A stretch of DNA of 64,000 nt from Rhodococcoides fascians A44A (GCF_000760735.1 NZ_JMEX01000008.1:404018-468017), one strand, 5' to 3'; positions 17,847 to 28,462 are shown, numbered from the stretch's first letter. The notes: generated by a model not told the origin, from the letters alone. Program-made: numbers and translations.

Positions 17847-18941
17847 TCAGCCAGTACTCAGTTGAAACGCCAATGGACCGAGCGTCACGAACACACCGAC
17901 CACAACGGCGATCACCATGCTGACGAGGTCATCGGTGCGGCGCAGGATCCGCACGACGGCAACGAGACCGACGATCACCAGAACCGCGAGAACGAGCGCC
18001 ACCCACGGCAGGACGTCCCACAGCCTTTCGAAGCCCTTGAACAACAGCGCGCCGACGACCACCGCCACAACACCCTGGCCTGCGAGCCCGAGCCACTGCT
18101 TGGCGGCATCCTTCTTCTCGGCTCTCGGCTGCGACTCGTCCGTCTCCTCGACGCTCTCGGCGGAGGCCTCCCTGTCCTCGACAGTGCTGCTCTCGACAGT
18201 GCTGTTCTCGGCTGGAGCGTCCTCGGTGTCGGCGAGCGCGGCGACCTTCTTCACCAGGTCAGGAGTCTGCGTCGTCTCCTCCTCGGCGAGCGCTTTCTCG
18301 TCTGCGTCGTCACGTCGAGCGAACGCACGCGTCGCTGGGCTCGACGTTGCTGCCGGTGTGGACGTGACTGACGGGCCTGCCGCCTTCGGGGGCACAACAG
18401 GCTTGGGCGTGACGTCGGTCTTCGGTTCTGCGTCCGCAGGTGTCGCGGCGGACGGCTCCGGGCGCGACGGGCGGGGACGGGCCACGAATCCGGTCGTCTG
18501 CCTGCCGGACGTGGAACGTGAGGTCTCGTCGGGCGTGCGTCGACCCGCCGCGGGCACCGGACGCTGCGACGCGGTCGAGCCGTACGGTCGCCGCTCGTCG
18601 GCCTCGTCGTGAGCTCGGTTCATCAGGTCGCCGGCTGCCGTCGTCGATCCGGACAGCAACTCGGGTTCCGGTTCGTCGGTCTCGCGCGTGCGGACCGGCG
18701 CCGGGGCCTGCGCAGGCACCTGCTTGGAGTCCGTGGCGATCACCGGGGCCTCGTCGGATGCGGGCTCGGCGCGGACGACGGGAATTTCGCCGGTCAGTTC
18801 CGCTACGGAGATGCCGCCCTTGACGCCGCGTCGACGGCGTCCACCGGTGCTCGACGACGTCGACTTCTGTCCGTTGCGAGCGAGCAGTTCGGCTACGGAG
18901 ATCTGTCCGGTGTCCTCCGGATCGGTGTTGTTCTCGCTCAT
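17847..18941 (-). CDS. Ala/Thr/Ser-rich protein with C-terminal membrane helices (Rv0497-like)
   Basis: 364 residues from ATG 18941, overlapping the ppx stop by 4 bases (ATGA). About 270 residues are hydrophilic and disordered in look, with two copies of a short motif, QISVAELLARNG and GISVAELTGEIPVV. Two or three hydrophobic helices follow near the C-terminus (WLGLAGQGVVAVVVGALLF, LPWVALVLAVLVIVGLVAVV, SMVIAVVVGVFVTLGPLAF). The long charged N-terminal part is probably cytoplasmic. The Rv0497 family has no established function. Coupling to ppx suggests shared regulation. Confidence 0.8.
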   Translation of the reverse strand: MSENNTDPEDTGQISVAELLARNGQKSTSSSTGGRRRRGVKGGISVAELTGEIPVVRAEPASDEAPVIATDSKQVPAQAPAPVRTRETDEPEPELLSGSTTAAGDLMNRAHDEADERRPYGSTASQRPVPAAGRRTPDETSRSTSGRQTTGFVARPRPSRPEPSAATPADAEPKTDVTPKPVVPPKAAGPSVTSTPAATSSPATRAFARRDDADEKALAEEETTQTPDLVKKVAALADTEDAPAENSTVESSTVEDREASAESVEETDESQPRAEKKDAAKQWLGLAGQGVVAVVVGALLFKGFERLWDVLPWVALVLAVLVIVGLVAVVRILRRTDDLVSMVIAVVVGVFVTLGPLAFQLSTG

Positions 18942-19891
18942 GTCGACCGCACCACCAGATCGCCGTCCGTTTCGGTGTCCAGCTTCCGCAAAATCAAACC
19001 TTCCCTCAGCGCCCACGGGCATATCTCGATCTGCTCGACCGACAGTGCTCGCATACTCGCCTCTGCCACCAACGCCCCGGCCACCAATTGCGGTGATCGG
19101 TCGGCGCTGACTCCTTCCAATTCTGCACGGTCGGATGCAGTCATCCTCGTTATGAAGGCTATGAGTTGCCTGAGACCGTTCGCCGTCAGCGTCCGGGTCA
19201 CTCGCGGACCTGCTGCCGACGGCGCCGCTCCGGTCAGCCGGGCGAGCGAGCGGAACGTTTTCGAAGTTCCGACGGCACGATCAGGTTCGCCAGCGGCCAG
19301 CAGTTCCTTCGCCGGGGTCGCGAGCTCGGCGTCGAGCCAGTCACGCAGGACCGCGACGCGACGCTTGCCCGGCGGGTCACCGTCGAGCCAATCCCTGGTC
19401 AAGCGGCCTGCGCCGAGTTGAAGGGAGAACGCGACGTCGGGGTCCTCATCGGTTCCCGACGTCAGCTCGAGCGACCCTCCGCCGATGTCGAGGTTCAGGA
19501 TGCGACCGGCGCTCCACCCGTACCAGCGGCGGACTGCGAGGAACGTCAGGCGGGCTTCGTCGACACCGGACAACGTCTGCAGCGCGACGCCCGTTTCACG
19601 CTGAACGCGGGCCAGAACATCGTCGCTGTTGTGTGCGTCACGCACCGCCGACGTGGCGAAGGCCATGAGCTCCTCGCAACCGGACTTCGTCGCGATCGAG
19701 GCGAAGTCGCCTACCTCGTTCACCAGCCGGTCTGCGCCTTCGCGGGTGATGTTGCCGTCGGCGTCGGTGTTCTCGGACAGTCGCAGCGTGGCCTTCGACG
19801 AGCTCATCGGTGTGGGGTGACCACCGCGGTGCGCATCCACCACCAACAGATGCACCGTGTTGCTTCCGACGTCGAGCACCCCTAATCGCAC
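18938..19891 (-). CDS. ppx: Exopolyphosphatase, Ppx/GppA family
   Basis: 317 residues, the short actinobacterial form (actin-like ATPase fold only, no C-terminal HD domain). The phosphate-binding motifs are [16 protein letters not shown] at residues 5-20 and [13 protein letters not shown]. Such enzymes remove phosphate from polyphosphate or hydrolyse pppGpp; mycobacterial short Ppx proteins act on short-chain polyphosphate. It is coupled to the following Rv0497-like gene and divergent from the Cys-rich gene at 19925. The window also holds a PPK2 and SenX3-RegX3, so phosphate handling is well represented. Confidence 0.9.
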   Translation of the reverse strand: MRLGVLDVGSNTVHLLVVDAHRGGHPTPMSSSKATLRLSENTDADGNITREGADRLVNEVGDFASIATKSGCEELMAFATSAVRDAHNSDDVLARVQRETGVALQTLSGVDEARLTFLAVRRWYGWSAGRILNLDIGGGSLELTSGTDEDPDVAFSLQLGAGRLTRDWLDGDPPGKRRVAVLRDWLDAELATPAKELLAAGEPDRAVGTSKTFRSLARLTGAAPSAAGPRVTRTLTANGLRQLIAFITRMTASDRAELEGVSADRSPQLVAGALVAEASMRALSVEQIEICPWALREGLILRKLDTETDGDLVVRST

Positions 19892-19924
19892 AGGACCACG
19901 GTACTGGGTCTACCGTCGACACTT

Positions 19925-20725
19925 GTGACAGCAGGTAGTAAGCAGCACACCTTCGCCGCAGAAGTGGACCTGGATTTCCCTCGCGAATGGGTGGAATTCC
20001 CCGATCCGGACAACTCCGAACACATCATCGCCGCCGACCTGACGTGGTTGCTGTCCAACTGGACGTGTGTGTTCGGCACTCCTGCCTGCCAAGGAACCGT
20101 GGCCGGGCGCCCGGACGACGGCTGCTGTTCGCACGGCGCGTTTCTGTCCGACGACGACGACAAGAAGAAACTCGACGCGTCGGTGAAGATGCTGACGGCC
20201 GAGGACTGGCAGTTCAGGGACAAGGGACTCGGGAAGAAGGGATACGTCGAGTACGACGATCTCGAGGACGAGCAGTCGCTGCGCACCCGTCGATACAAGG
20301 GTGCGTGCATCTTCCAGAACCGTCCGGGGTTCGCCGGCGGCATCGGATGCGCACTGCATTCGATGGCGCTGCGCAAAGGCATCGAGCCGCTGGAGGTCAA
20401 GCCGGATGTGTGCTGGCAGCTACCGATTCGCCGCACTCAGGACTGGGTGACGCGCCCCGACGGCACCGAGGTTCTGAAGACGACCATCGGTGAGTACGAC
20501 CGGCGCGGATGGGGCGAGGGCGGGCACGACCTGTCCTGGTACTGCTCGGGTTCCCCCGACGCGCACGTCGGCAGCAGGCAGGTGTTCGAGTCCTACGAGC
20601 CCGAGCTGACCGAGCTGCTCGGCAAGCCCGCGTACGACGAGTTGGCGTCGCTGTGCAAGCGGCGCCGCGGCCTCGGCCTCATCGCGGTGCACCCAGCGAC
20701 TCGTGAGGCCCAGCGGACGAAGTAG
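19925..20725 (+). CDS. Conserved cysteine-containing protein (Rv0495c-like), function unknown
   Basis: 266 residues, GTG start, soluble. Conserved-looking cysteines cluster in [54 protein letters not shown] and SLCKRR. The pattern resembles iron/zinc-chelating YkgJ-type proteins, where Cys groups hold a metal, but this is only a resemblance. A run of Asp/Lys ([10 protein letters not shown]) is notable. The gene is divergent from ppx, 33 bases apart, as Rv0495c is from Rv0496 in mycobacteria. The strict conservation of position suggests a housekeeping role. Confidence 0.8.
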   Translation: MTAGSKQHTFAAEVDLDFPREWVEFPDPDNSEHIIAADLTWLLSNWTCVFGTPACQGTVAGRPDDGCCSHGAFLSDDDDKKKLDASVKMLTAEDWQFRDKGLGKKGYVEYDDLEDEQSLRTRRYKGACIFQNRPGFAGGIGCALHSMALRKGIEPLEVKPDVCWQLPIRRTQDWVTRPDGTEVLKTTIGEYDRRGWGEGGHDLSWYCSGSPDAHVGSRQVFESYEPELTELLGKPAYDELASLCKRRRGLGLIAVHPATREAQRTK

Positions 20726-20739
20726 GCCCTCTCCCCTAC

Positions 20740-20779
20740 GTGAGTGGAAATGTAGGCCAAGGCCTACATATCCACTTAC
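20740..20779. repeat. Inverted repeat (element A), likely bidirectional terminator
   Basis: GTGAGTGGAAATGTAGGCC, two bases, then GGCCTACATATCCACTTAC: two 19-base arms with two mismatches. It sits between convergent genes (the Cys-rich protein gene and the alcohol dehydrogenase gene). The arm sequence recurs at 43584-43657, also between convergent genes. Confidence 0.8.
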
Positions 20780-20787
20780 AACGGACG

Positions 20788-21813
20788 TCAGGGCACGATC
20801 ACCGCGCGGCCACGGATCTTGCCCGCGTGCAGGTTGTCGTACGCCTCGGTGGCGTTGTCCAGGCTGTACTTCTCGACGTGGATCTCGATGGCGCCGCGCT
20901 TGGCGAGCTCGACGACCTCCATCAGCTCGGCGCGCGAACCCCAGTTGATCGCACGTCCGGTGACGTCCAGTGGAACCGTCCGCTGCCCGATCGGCACCGC
21001 GCCACTTGCCACACCGATGACGACGACCTGTCCTGCGGTCGCGACCATCTTCGCGGCCAGATCCGCGGTGGGCTGGATGCCCACGAAGTCGAAGACCACG
21101 TCCGCGCCGAGGCCACGAGTGAGTCCCTTGACCGACTCGGCAGCCGCTGCGTCGGAGGTGAACGTGTGGTCGGCACCGACTTTCCTGGCGAACTCGAGCT
21201 GCTCCTCGCCCAGGTCGAGCGCGACCACCGTCGACTGCGTCAGCGCCTTGAGGATCTGGATGGCGACGTGCCCGAGACCACCCGCGCCGATCACCACGGC
21301 CGTCGTGCCGGGCGTCAGCTTGTTCAGCGCCGACTTGACCGCGCGATACGGCGTCAGGCCTGCGTCGGTGAGCGACACACTCGTCACGGGGTCGAGGTCA
21401 CCCAGCGGGACGAGGTGGCGGGCGTCGTCGACGATCATGTACTCGGCCATGCCGCCGTCGCTGAAGATGCCGGGCGCGCGCATTCCCTTCTCGCAGTTCA
21501 TCTCGTCGCCCTGTGCGCAGGCGTAGCAGCGGCCGCATCCCCAGGGTCCGTAGACGATGACGGATTCGCCGATCTCCACGTCGTGGACTCCACTGCCGAC
21601 GGCTTCGACGACGCCTGCGACCTCGTGGCCGAGGGTCAGCGGGAGGGGCTTGAAGTAGTACTCCTCTTCGGAGACGCCCATGATGAATTCGTCGGAGTGA
21701 CAGGCGCCTGCGGCCGTGACGCGAAGCAGAATCTCCGATGCACCGGGTGTGGGCTTGTCGATGTCGACGAGTTCGGGGCGGGATCCGATGGAGCGGTATT
21801 GAAGGGCCTTCAT
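20788..21813 (-). CDS. NAD-dependent zinc alcohol dehydrogenase (Rhodococcus ADH-A type)
   Basis: 341 residues of the medium-chain dehydrogenase family. The catalytic zinc ligands are seen in AGACHSDEF (Cys) and TLGHEVAG (His-Glu). The structural zinc site is the four-cysteine group in WGCGRCYACAQGDEMNCEKG. The cofactor loop is VVIGAGGLGHVAIQIL, and the Asp in VVALDLGEEQ favours NAD over NADP. AEYMIVDDARHLVPLGDLDP is close to the secondary alcohol dehydrogenase ADH-A of Rhodococcus, as I recall it, so oxidation of secondary alcohols/ketone reduction is the best guess. It is a single gene with an AT-rich leader, convergent with the Cys-rich gene. Confidence 0.9.
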   Translation of the reverse strand: MKALQYRSIGSRPELVDIDKPTPGASEILLRVTAAGACHSDEFIMGVSEEEYYFKPLPLTLGHEVAGVVEAVGSGVHDVEIGESVIVYGPWGCGRCYACAQGDEMNCEKGMRAPGIFSDGGMAEYMIVDDARHLVPLGDLDPVTSVSLTDAGLTPYRAVKSALNKLTPGTTAVVIGAGGLGHVAIQILKALTQSTVVALDLGEEQLEFARKVGADHTFTSDAAAAESVKGLTRGLGADVVFDFVGIQPTADLAAKMVATAGQVVVIGVASGAVPIGQRTVPLDVTGRAINWGSRAELMEVVELAKRGAIEIHVEKYSLDNATEAYDNLHAGKIRGRAVIVP

Positions 21814-21910
21814 TACTTACTTCTTCCTCGATACAGTTTCATTGCAATACCTGAATGTTAAACCTTCAAGTACTACCGATTCTGCGAGGGTGAGGCCCCA
21901 TCCCTAGGAT

Positions 21911-22600
21911 CTAGCCTTCGAGCTTGTAGCCCAGGCCTCGGACGGTCACGAGATGCTCCGGCTTGGCAGGGTCGTTCTCGATCTTCGACCGCAATCTCTT
22001 GACGTGCACGTCGAGGGTCTTGGTGTCTCCGACGTAGTCCGCGCCCCACACCCGGTCGATCAACTGTCCGCGGGTGAGGACCCGACCGGAGTTGCGGAGC
22101 AAGTACTCCAACAGATCGAATTCCTTGAGCGGCAACGTGATCTGTTCCGAGTTCACCAGGACGACGTGTCGTTCCACGTCCATGCGGACCGGGCCTGCCT
22201 CGAGCACACCGGTGTCCGCGGTGCCGTCGAGCTCGGCGTCGCTGCCCCGGCGGAGTACCGCGCGGATGCGGGCGATGAGCTCGCGCGCCGAATACGGTTT
22301 GGTGACGTAGTCGTCCGCACCCAGTTCCAGTCCGACGACCTTGTCGATCTCGCTGTCGCGTGCGGTCACCATGATCACCGGGACGCCGGACCGTGCACGC
22401 AGTTGCTTGCACACGTCGGTGCCGCTCATTCCCGGCAGCATCAGGTCGAGCAGCACGATGTCGGCGCCGGCCTTGTCGAACTCGGCCAGCGCGGAGGGTC
22501 CGTCGCCGACGACGGTGGCCTCGAAACCTTCCTTGCGCAGGAGAAAGGCCAGAGGGTCGGCCAACGATTCCTCGTCCTCGACGATCAAGACGTTGGTCAC
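21911..22600 (-). CDS. regX3: Response regulator RegX3
   Basis: 229 residues from GTG 22600, overlapping the senX3 stop as GTGA. Receiver domain: acidic pocket VEDEE (8-12), phospho-acceptor Asp52 in LLDLMLPG, and Lys101 in VTKPYSARE. The C-terminal OmpR/PhoB winged helix ends with [13 protein letters not shown] and [11 protein letters not shown]. It is the phosphate-starvation regulator partner of SenX3 in mycobacteria; the order gpmA-senX3-regX3 is conserved, so the assignment is firm. Confidence 0.94.
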   Translation of the reverse strand: MTNVLIVEDEESLADPLAFLLRKEGFEATVVGDGPSALAEFDKAGADIVLLDLMLPGMSGTDVCKQLRARSGVPVIMVTARDSEIDKVVGLELGADDYVTKPYSARELIARIRAVLRRGSDAELDGTADTGVLEAGPVRMDVERHVVLVNSEQITLPLKEFDLLEYLLRNSGRVLTRGQLIDRVWGADYVGDTKTLDVHVKRLRSKIENDPAKPEHLVTVRGLGYKLEG

Positions 22601-23772
22601 TGTTCTTCTCCTTCTAACGACGCGAGGTCGTCCTCTTCGAAATACGCAGGGATCTGCAGGGTGAATGTCGATCCGGTGCCGAGCTTGCTCCACAGCGAGA
22701 TGCTCCCGTTGTGGTTGGCTGCGACGTGTTTGGCGATGGCCAGGCCGAGACCTGTGCCTCCTGTTGCCCGCGACCGTGCTTTGTCGACGCGGAAGAATCG
22801 TTCGAAGACCCGCTCCTGGTCTTCTTTCGCGATGCCGATTCCGCGGTCGGTGACCGCGAAGGCGACGCAGCTGCTTCGCAGTGCCCGCGACACCGATACC
22901 GGCGATCCGTCCGATGAGTAGGCGATGGCATTCTGGATCAGGTTGGCGAGCGCCGTCACCAGCAGTGCCTGGTCCCCCAGCACTTCGAGGCCGCTGGGGT
23001 GGTCGGTGGTGACGGTGATTCCCGCGTTCTCGGCGGCGATCTTCGACCGATCGAGAGCTTCGTTGACGACGGTATCGACGTCGACGACTTCGAGGTCGGG
23101 CAATTTCTCGGCGCCTTGGAGGCGGGAGAGCGCGATCAGCTCCGTCACCATGTTGCCGAGGCGCTTCGACTCCGCCACGACTTTTCCGCCGAAGTGGCGG
23201 ACCGAATCGGGGTCGTCGGCGGACTCGAGCAACGCCTCGGCCAGCAGACTCATGGCGCCGACGGGCGTCTTGAGTTCGTGAGAGACGTTGGCGACGAAGT
23301 CCCTACGGGTCGCTTCCATCCGAACCTGTTCGGAATCGTCGTCGGCGAACAGCACTACGAAGCGTTGGTCTTCCTTGCTCAGCATCCGAGCCACACACCG
23401 TACGGCCATGCGATCTCGGCTGGTGGTGGTGCGGGCGTCCTTGGAGCTGATGTCGACTTCGACGGGGTGGCCGTCGGCGAGGACCTTCTGTGCGGCTTCC
23501 CATGCACGGTCGTCGATGAGGCGGTTACGCACCAGACCGAGCTCCTCGGCCCGTGGGTTGGACAGGACCACGTCGTGAAAGCGGTCGACGACGGCGATGC
23601 CGCTTTCCGACGCCAGGATGATCAGATCCAGTACCTGCGACATCGTCAGTCCCGACGTTGCGCGTGCGCGTTCGGAGTGACGTGTCGCGAGATAGGGGAT
23701 CAGAACACCGCCGACGAGATATCCGACGAAGGCCGTGGCGATAGCCAGCAGTACGGCCGATGCAACACTCAC
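22597..23772 (-). CDS. senX3: Sensor histidine kinase SenX3
   Basis: 391 residues. An N-terminal hydrophobic segment (about 5-28) anchors the protein, with almost no extracellular loop. A PAS-like domain (about 45-150) follows, then the dimerisation helix with phospho-accepting His165 in [15 protein letters not shown]. The kinase domain shows [20 protein letters not shown] and GTGLGLAI. SenX3 phosphorylates RegX3 under low phosphate, and in mycobacteria its signal comes from the Pst transporter through PhoU. It is 119 bases downstream of gpmA and translationally coupled to regX3. Confidence 0.94.
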   Translation of the reverse strand: MSVASAVLLAIATAFVGYLVGGVLIPYLATRHSERARATSGLTMSQVLDLIILASESGIAVVDRFHDVVLSNPRAEELGLVRNRLIDDRAWEAAQKVLADGHPVEVDISSKDARTTTSRDRMAVRCVARMLSKEDQRFVVLFADDDSEQVRMEATRRDFVANVSHELKTPVGAMSLLAEALLESADDPDSVRHFGGKVVAESKRLGNMVTELIALSRLQGAEKLPDLEVVDVDTVVNEALDRSKIAAENAGITVTTDHPSGLEVLGDQALLVTALANLIQNAIAYSSDGSPVSVSRALRSSCVAFAVTDRGIGIAKEDQERVFERFFRVDKARSRATGGTGLGLAIAKHVAANHNGSISLWSKLGTGSTFTLQIPAYFEEDDLASLEGEEQ

Positions 23773-23864
23773 ACCGGAATCGTACGTTCGATGGACACCT
23801 CACATACGCAGGGTGCAGGCATTTCCCTGGTCGTCATAGTCCTCGTCGGCAGTGTTCTTCGATC

Positions 23865-23882
23865 GTTCACCTGCTGTTTCGG
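23865..23882. promoter_or_regulatory. Possible PhoB/RegX3-type box upstream of senX3
   Basis: GTTCACC, four bases, GTTTCGG: two imperfect direct-repeat halves spaced like RegX3/PhoB half sites. It lies in the gpmA-senX3 gap, 93 bases before the senX3 start. The second half is degenerate, so this is weak. Confidence 0.3.
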
Positions 23883-23891
23883 ACCGGGGCC

Positions 23892-24647
23892 TTACTTGCC
23901 GCCCTGATTGGCGACCGCGGCGGCTCCTGCGGCGGCGGCTTCGGGGTCGAGGTATGTTCCGCCCGGGTTCGACGGCACCAGCTTGCCTTCGCCGTCGACG
24001 AAGTCGTACTGCAGGGGAATGCCCGTCGGGATGTTGAGGCCGGCGATGTCGGCGTCGGAGATCTCGTCGAGGTACTTCACGAGAGCGCGCAGCGAGTTGC
24101 CGTGTGCGGCGACGAGCACGTTCTTGCCCGCCTTCAGTTCGGCGACGATGACGTCTTCGAAGTACGGGATGAGCCGGTCGACGACGTCCTTCAGGCACTC
24201 GGTGAGTGGAACGCTGTCGAGGTCTGCGTATCGGGGATCGCTGTCCTGGCTGAATTCACTGCCTACCTCGATGGGCGGCGGCGGGGTGTCGTAGCTGCGA
24301 CGCCACAGCATGAACTGCTCGTCGCCGTACTTGTCCTTCGTCTCAGCCTTGTTCAGTCCCTGCAGCGCGCCGTAGTGACGTTCGTTGAGTTTCCAGTCGC
24401 GGACGACGGGGATCCAGTGCCGGTCCGCGGCGTCGAGGGCGATGTTCGCGGTACTGATCGCGCGACGCAGCAGCGAGGTGTACAGCACGTCGGGGAGCAC
24501 TCCTGCTTCCTTCAGCAGCTCACCTGCGCGCTTGCCCTCTGCTTCGCCCTTGTCGGTGAGGCGAACGTCCTGCCACCCGGTGAACTGGTTCGACGCATTC
24601 CATTCGCTCTCGCCGTGGCGGAGCAGAATCAAGGTTCCGATACTCAT
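23892..24647 (-). CDS. gpmA: 2,3-bisphosphoglycerate-dependent phosphoglycerate mutase
   Basis: 251 residues, normal length. The phospho-histidine is in [10 protein letters not shown] (His11), and the second active-site histidine is in [31 protein letters not shown] is the cofactor-dependent mutase signature. It interconverts 3- and 2-phosphoglycerate in glycolysis. It precedes senX3 as in mycobacteria (gpm1). Its ATG overlaps the LtrA stop (ATGA), so it may be co-transcribed with that accessory gene here. Confidence 0.95.
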   Translation of the reverse strand: MSIGTLILLRHGESEWNASNQFTGWQDVRLTDKGEAEGKRAGELLKEAGVLPDVLYTSLLRRAISTANIALDAADRHWIPVVRDWKLNERHYGALQGLNKAETKDKYGDEQFMLWRRSYDTPPPPIEVGSEFSQDSDPRYADLDSVPLTECLKDVVDRLIPYFEDVIVAELKAGKNVLVAAHGNSLRALVKYLDEISDADIAGLNIPTGIPLQYDFVDGEGKLVPSNPGGTYLDPEAAAAGAAAVANQGGK

Positions 24648-25840
24648 GAGGAGAGTTTCTCATGCCCGGTTTCGTGGTGCGCCGCGTCGACGGGACGGTG
24701 TACGACGAGCACCGCCACGATCACCGCCATCACGACGGCCGTCAGCGTGATCGGGATGGGAATGACCGGGTCGAGGAGAACCAGGAGGGCGCCGACGGGA
24801 ACGACGGTGTTGACGACGCGATCCGCGTTGTCCTTGATAGCGATGAACCAGATGCCGAGGACGAACACTGCGATGGGCACCGTCACGGTGAACGATGCGG
24901 CGACGTCGCCGAGCTCGCTGTGATGGGTCAGCACGTCGATCTCCACTTCGATGCCTGCCGAGAACGCGCCGGCCGCGGCGAAGATGAAGTAGTGCATGTA
25001 ACCGTAGGTCAGTGACGTGCCGAATCCACCGATCGCACGGTGATGTGGCGGCCAGAAATAGATCCACCACAGTCCGGCGGTGACCACGAGCGTCAGCACC
25101 GAGATGGAGATCAGTGGCGCGAGCGCGGTCTCGTCGTGGAGAGCTTCGATGATGGCGTTGGCCGACGCGAGAAGTGATTCGCCGAGGAGGATGAGCGTGA
25201 ACAGTCCGTATCGCTCGGTGATGTGATGCGGGTGCCACGGTGTTGTGCCACCGGACTTCTCGGCGACGACGGGAATCGAGATCTCCAGTGCCGCGAACAC
25301 CACGAACAGAACGATCTGCACCGGACTCTGCGGGACCAGCAGCCAGAGAACCCACAGCACTTGAACGGCCGTGATACCGGACGCGTAGATCAACGCCGTC
25401 TTCCGGTGCTCGGGCGCCCTCGACGCTCGAATCCACTGCGCCACCATCGCGATACGCATCACGACGTAGCCCAGCACCGGAATCGTGAAGTCCTTGTCGG
25501 TGAACGCCGGTTCGATTCCCGCGGCAAGCACGAGCACGCCCGCCATCTGCACCACCGTCAGTACGCGATACAGCCAATCGTCGGTGTCGAACGACGTCGC
25601 GAACCAGGTGAAGTTCATCCATGCCCACCAGATGGCGAAGAACACCATGAGGTAGCTGGCAATACCGTCGAGGACGTGGTTCTCGGTCAACGCGTGATGC
25701 AGCTGAACCGCCGCGATACTGACGGCGACCACGAACACCAGGTCGAAGAACAACTCCAGCGGACTTGCGGCGCGATGCGGTTCTGCTGCGTCACGCGGGC
25801 GCATGGGGTTGAGCCTGAACTTACTCGTCGGTTGGTTCAC
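24644..25840 (-). CDS. Low temperature requirement protein A (LtrA) family membrane protein
   Basis: 398 residues from a GTG at 25840; ATG 25804 is an alternative that would cut into the conserved RLNPMRPRD segment. [20 protein letters not shown] is the LtrA signature. About ten to twelve hydrophobic helices span the rest, with [20 protein letters not shown] in the middle, also typical. LtrA was linked to growth at low temperature in Listeria; the molecular function is unknown. It begins an accessory block not present between gpmA and mshA in mycobacteria, as I recall the order. Confidence 0.88.
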   Translation of the reverse strand: MNQPTSKFRLNPMRPRDAAEPHRAASPLELFFDLVFVVAVSIAAVQLHHALTENHVLDGIASYLMVFFAIWWAWMNFTWFATSFDTDDWLYRVLTVVQMAGVLVLAAGIEPAFTDKDFTIPVLGYVVMRIAMVAQWIRASRAPEHRKTALIYASGITAVQVLWVLWLLVPQSPVQIVLFVVFAALEISIPVVAEKSGGTTPWHPHHITERYGLFTLILLGESLLASANAIIEALHDETALAPLISISVLTLVVTAGLWWIYFWPPHHRAIGGFGTSLTYGYMHYFIFAAAGAFSAGIEVEIDVLTHHSELGDVAASFTVTVPIAVFVLGIWFIAIKDNADRVVNTVVPVGALLVLLDPVIPIPITLTAVVMAVIVAVLVVHRPVDAAHHETGHEKLSS

Positions 25841-25947
25841 AGGCGTCGACGATAGGCCAGAGCAGACCGAATTGTCTTGTGCTGCACACGTTTATCGGAC
25901 ATTTCGGGCGAAAGCCCTGACCTGGCACCCCTTCTACAGAAACAGGG

Positions 25948-26982
25948 TCAGCTACGCCCCGCCCATTTCAATCCGTGGGACTGTCCGATGGCGGTGCTGG
26001 AGATGCGCTGACGGAAGACCCAGTACGTCCATGCCTGGTACAGGATCACGACGGGCGTCATGAAGGCGGCGACCCAGGTCATGACGGTCAGTGTGTACGG
26101 GCTGGACGACGCGTTCGCGATGGTCAGGTTGTAGGCCGGGTCGAGGGTGGACGGCATGACGTTGGGAAACAGCGACGCGAACAGCAGTGTCACGGTACTG
26201 ACGACGGCGATCGACGTGAGCGCGAAGGCACGTCCTTCCTTCTCGTCTCGGGTGAAGACCACGACGCCCAGAAGGGCTGCCGCGGCGAGGCCGACGAGGA
26301 TCCAGGTCCATCCCTTGCCGTACGCGATCTGGGTCCACAGTACGAAGGCTCCGGCGATCGGCACGGCAGGTACCGCGAGCCTGGCTGCGATGGCGACTGC
26401 GTCCTCGCGGATCTCGTCGGCCGATTTCAGTGCGAGGAACACCGCGCCGTGGAGTGCGAACACCACGGCGGTGGTGACGCCGCCCAACAGGGCGTACGGA
26501 TTCAGCAGATCGACGAGGCTGGACACCACTTGCTTCTGCGCATCGATCTCGACCCCGCGCACGATGTTGGCGAAGGCGACGCCCCACAGCACGGCCGGAA
26601 CCCATGACCCGAAGACGATCCCCCAGTCGCATCGTCGGCGCCAGTTGTCGTCGTCGATCTTCGCGCGCCATTCGATCGCGACGATCCGCAGGATCAGGGC
26701 CACCAGGATCAGCAGCAGCGGAAGGTAGAAGCCGGAGAACAGGGTTGCGTACCAGTCCGGGAAGGCTGCGAACAGTGCGCCGCCCGCGGTGATCAACCAG
26801 ACCTCGTTGCCGTCCCACACCGGTCCGATCGTGTTCAATACGACCCGACGTCGAACGTCCGGCGGGATATCGGTGCGCCGCCCCACGATCGGCATCAGCA
26901 TTCCGACGCCGAAGTCGAAGCCCTCCAGCAGGAAGTAGCCGACGAAGAGTACTGCGACGATCACGAACCACATCTCGGCCAT
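25948..26982 (-). CDS. cydB: Cytochrome bd oxidase subunit II
   Basis: 344 residues with about nine membrane helices. The N-terminal VGYFLLEGFDFGVGMLMP and GPVWDGNEVWLITAGGALFAAFP are CydB signatures. With CydA it forms the high-affinity quinol oxidase that works at low oxygen without pumping protons. It follows cydA by 9 bases. No cydDC exporter genes lie next to it, unlike the mycobacterial cydABDC cluster, so those must be elsewhere or absent. Confidence 0.95.
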   Translation of the reverse strand: MAEMWFVIVAVLFVGYFLLEGFDFGVGMLMPIVGRRTDIPPDVRRRVVLNTIGPVWDGNEVWLITAGGALFAAFPDWYATLFSGFYLPLLLILVALILRIVAIEWRAKIDDDNWRRRCDWGIVFGSWVPAVLWGVAFANIVRGVEIDAQKQVVSSLVDLLNPYALLGGVTTAVVFALHGAVFLALKSADEIREDAVAIAARLAVPAVPIAGAFVLWTQIAYGKGWTWILVGLAAAALLGVVVFTRDEKEGRAFALTSIAVVSTVTLLFASLFPNVMPSTLDPAYNLTIANASSSPYTLTVMTWVAAFMTPVVILYQAWTYWVFRQRISSTAIGQSHGLKWAGRS

Positions 26983-26991
26983 CGTCGCCTC

Positions 26992-28434
26992 CTAGTACTC
27001 GAACGAAAGTTGCTTCGGTTCAGCAGGATCCGGCGGTGTTCTGTCGTGATCCATGGGGCCTTCCTTCGCGTATCGGATCATCAGCTTCAGCCACACGACG
27101 CCCAGTGCCCCGTACAGCAGCGTGAAGGTGACGATGGAAATCCACACGGTTGCGGCGGAATGCCCGGACACACCTTGGTCGACGGTCAACCGGATCATGT
27201 CCACGCCGGTCGGGTTGGGGTGCACCATCCACGGTTGTCGGCCCATTTCGGTGAAGATCCAGCCGGCGCTGTTGGCGAGGAACGGCATCGGTATCGCGAT
27301 CAACGCCAGCCACGAGTACCAGCGCTGATCGGGCACCCGCCCGCGCCTGGTGACCCACAGCCCGGCGAGCGCCAGCGCGGCCGATCCAGCGGCGAGCCCG
27401 ATCATCATTCGGAACGACCAGTACGTGACGAAGAGATTGGGTGTGTAGTTGCCCGGTCCGAATTCCTGCTCGTACTGCTCCTGCAACTGTTCGACGCCTT
27501 GCAGTGTCACTCCGGAGAACTTGCCTTCCGCGAGGAACGGGAGCACGAAGGGTAATTCGATCACCGATGTCACGCTGTCGCAGTTGTTGTGCGTGCCGAT
27601 CGTGAGGACCGAGAAGTCGGGGTCGGTCTCGGTGTTGCACAGCGATTCCGCCGACGCCATCTTCATCGGCTGTTGCACGAACATCAGCTTGCCTTGCGAG
27701 TCCCCCGTCCACGCCACGGCGACGCCTGCCACGACCATCACCAACAGCGCGAGACGTGTTGCCGGACGGAACAGTTCACGAGCTTCCTGTTCGCGGCCCC
27801 GACGCATGTTTCGCACCATCCACCAGCCGGAGATACCGGCGACGAAGGTTCCGGCCGTCAGGAATGCGCCGGCGATGACGTGTGGATAGGCAACCAGCGC
27901 AGTGTTGTTCGACAGCAGGTCACCGATCGAGGTCAGCTGCGCCCGGCCGGACTCGGCGTTGTACTCCGCGCCGACGGGATGCTGCATGAACGAGTTCGCG
28001 ACGACGATGAAGTATCCCGACGCGTTCACACCGATCGCGACGAGCCAGATGGTCGCGAGGTGGACGCCCCGAGGCAGTCGTTCCCAGCCGAAGATCCACA
28101 GTCCGAGGAACGTGGATTCGAGGAAGAACGCGACGAGACCTTCCATCGCCAGCGGAGCACCGAAGACGTCGCCGACGAACCGCGAGTACTCACTCCAGTT
28201 CATGCCGAACTGGAACTCCTGCACGATGCCGGTGGCGACGCCGAGCGCGAAGTTGATCAGCAGGAGCTTGCCGAAGAACTTGGTGAGCCGGTACCAGGAG
28301 TCCTTCCCGGTGATCATCCACATCGTCTGCATGATCGCGACCATCGGCGCGAGACCGATGGTCAGCGGCACCAGTACGAAGTGATAGACAGTCGTGATTC
28401 CGAACTGCCACCTCGATAGATCCAAAGCGTCCAT
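26992..28434 (-). CDS. cydA: Cytochrome bd oxidase subunit I
   Basis: 480 residues from ATG 28434 with GGAG 5 bases upstream; a GTG two codons earlier lies in the ribosome site. Haem ligand His18 is in TTVYHFVLVPLTIG. WSEYSRFVGDVFGAPLAMEG and the later EMGRQPWMVHP are CydA signatures; the latter is near the third haem ligand and proton path. The quinol-binding Q-loop between helices is the short form. It lies upstream of cydB. A TATAGT -10-like box at 28463-28468 may drive the pair. Confidence 0.95.
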   Translation of the reverse strand: MDALDLSRWQFGITTVYHFVLVPLTIGLAPMVAIMQTMWMITGKDSWYRLTKFFGKLLLINFALGVATGIVQEFQFGMNWSEYSRFVGDVFGAPLAMEGLVAFFLESTFLGLWIFGWERLPRGVHLATIWLVAIGVNASGYFIVVANSFMQHPVGAEYNAESGRAQLTSIGDLLSNNTALVAYPHVIAGAFLTAGTFVAGISGWWMVRNMRRGREQEARELFRPATRLALLVMVVAGVAVAWTGDSQGKLMFVQQPMKMASAESLCNTETDPDFSVLTIGTHNNCDSVTSVIELPFVLPFLAEGKFSGVTLQGVEQLQEQYEQEFGPGNYTPNLFVTYWSFRMMIGLAAGSAALALAGLWVTRRGRVPDQRWYSWLALIAIPMPFLANSAGWIFTEMGRQPWMVHPNPTGVDMIRLTVDQGVSGHSAATVWISIVTFTLLYGALGVVWLKLMIRYAKEGPMDHDRTPPDPAEPKQLSFEY

Positions 28435-28462
28435 TGCCACTCCAGCCCGCAGGTTGGTGGTG

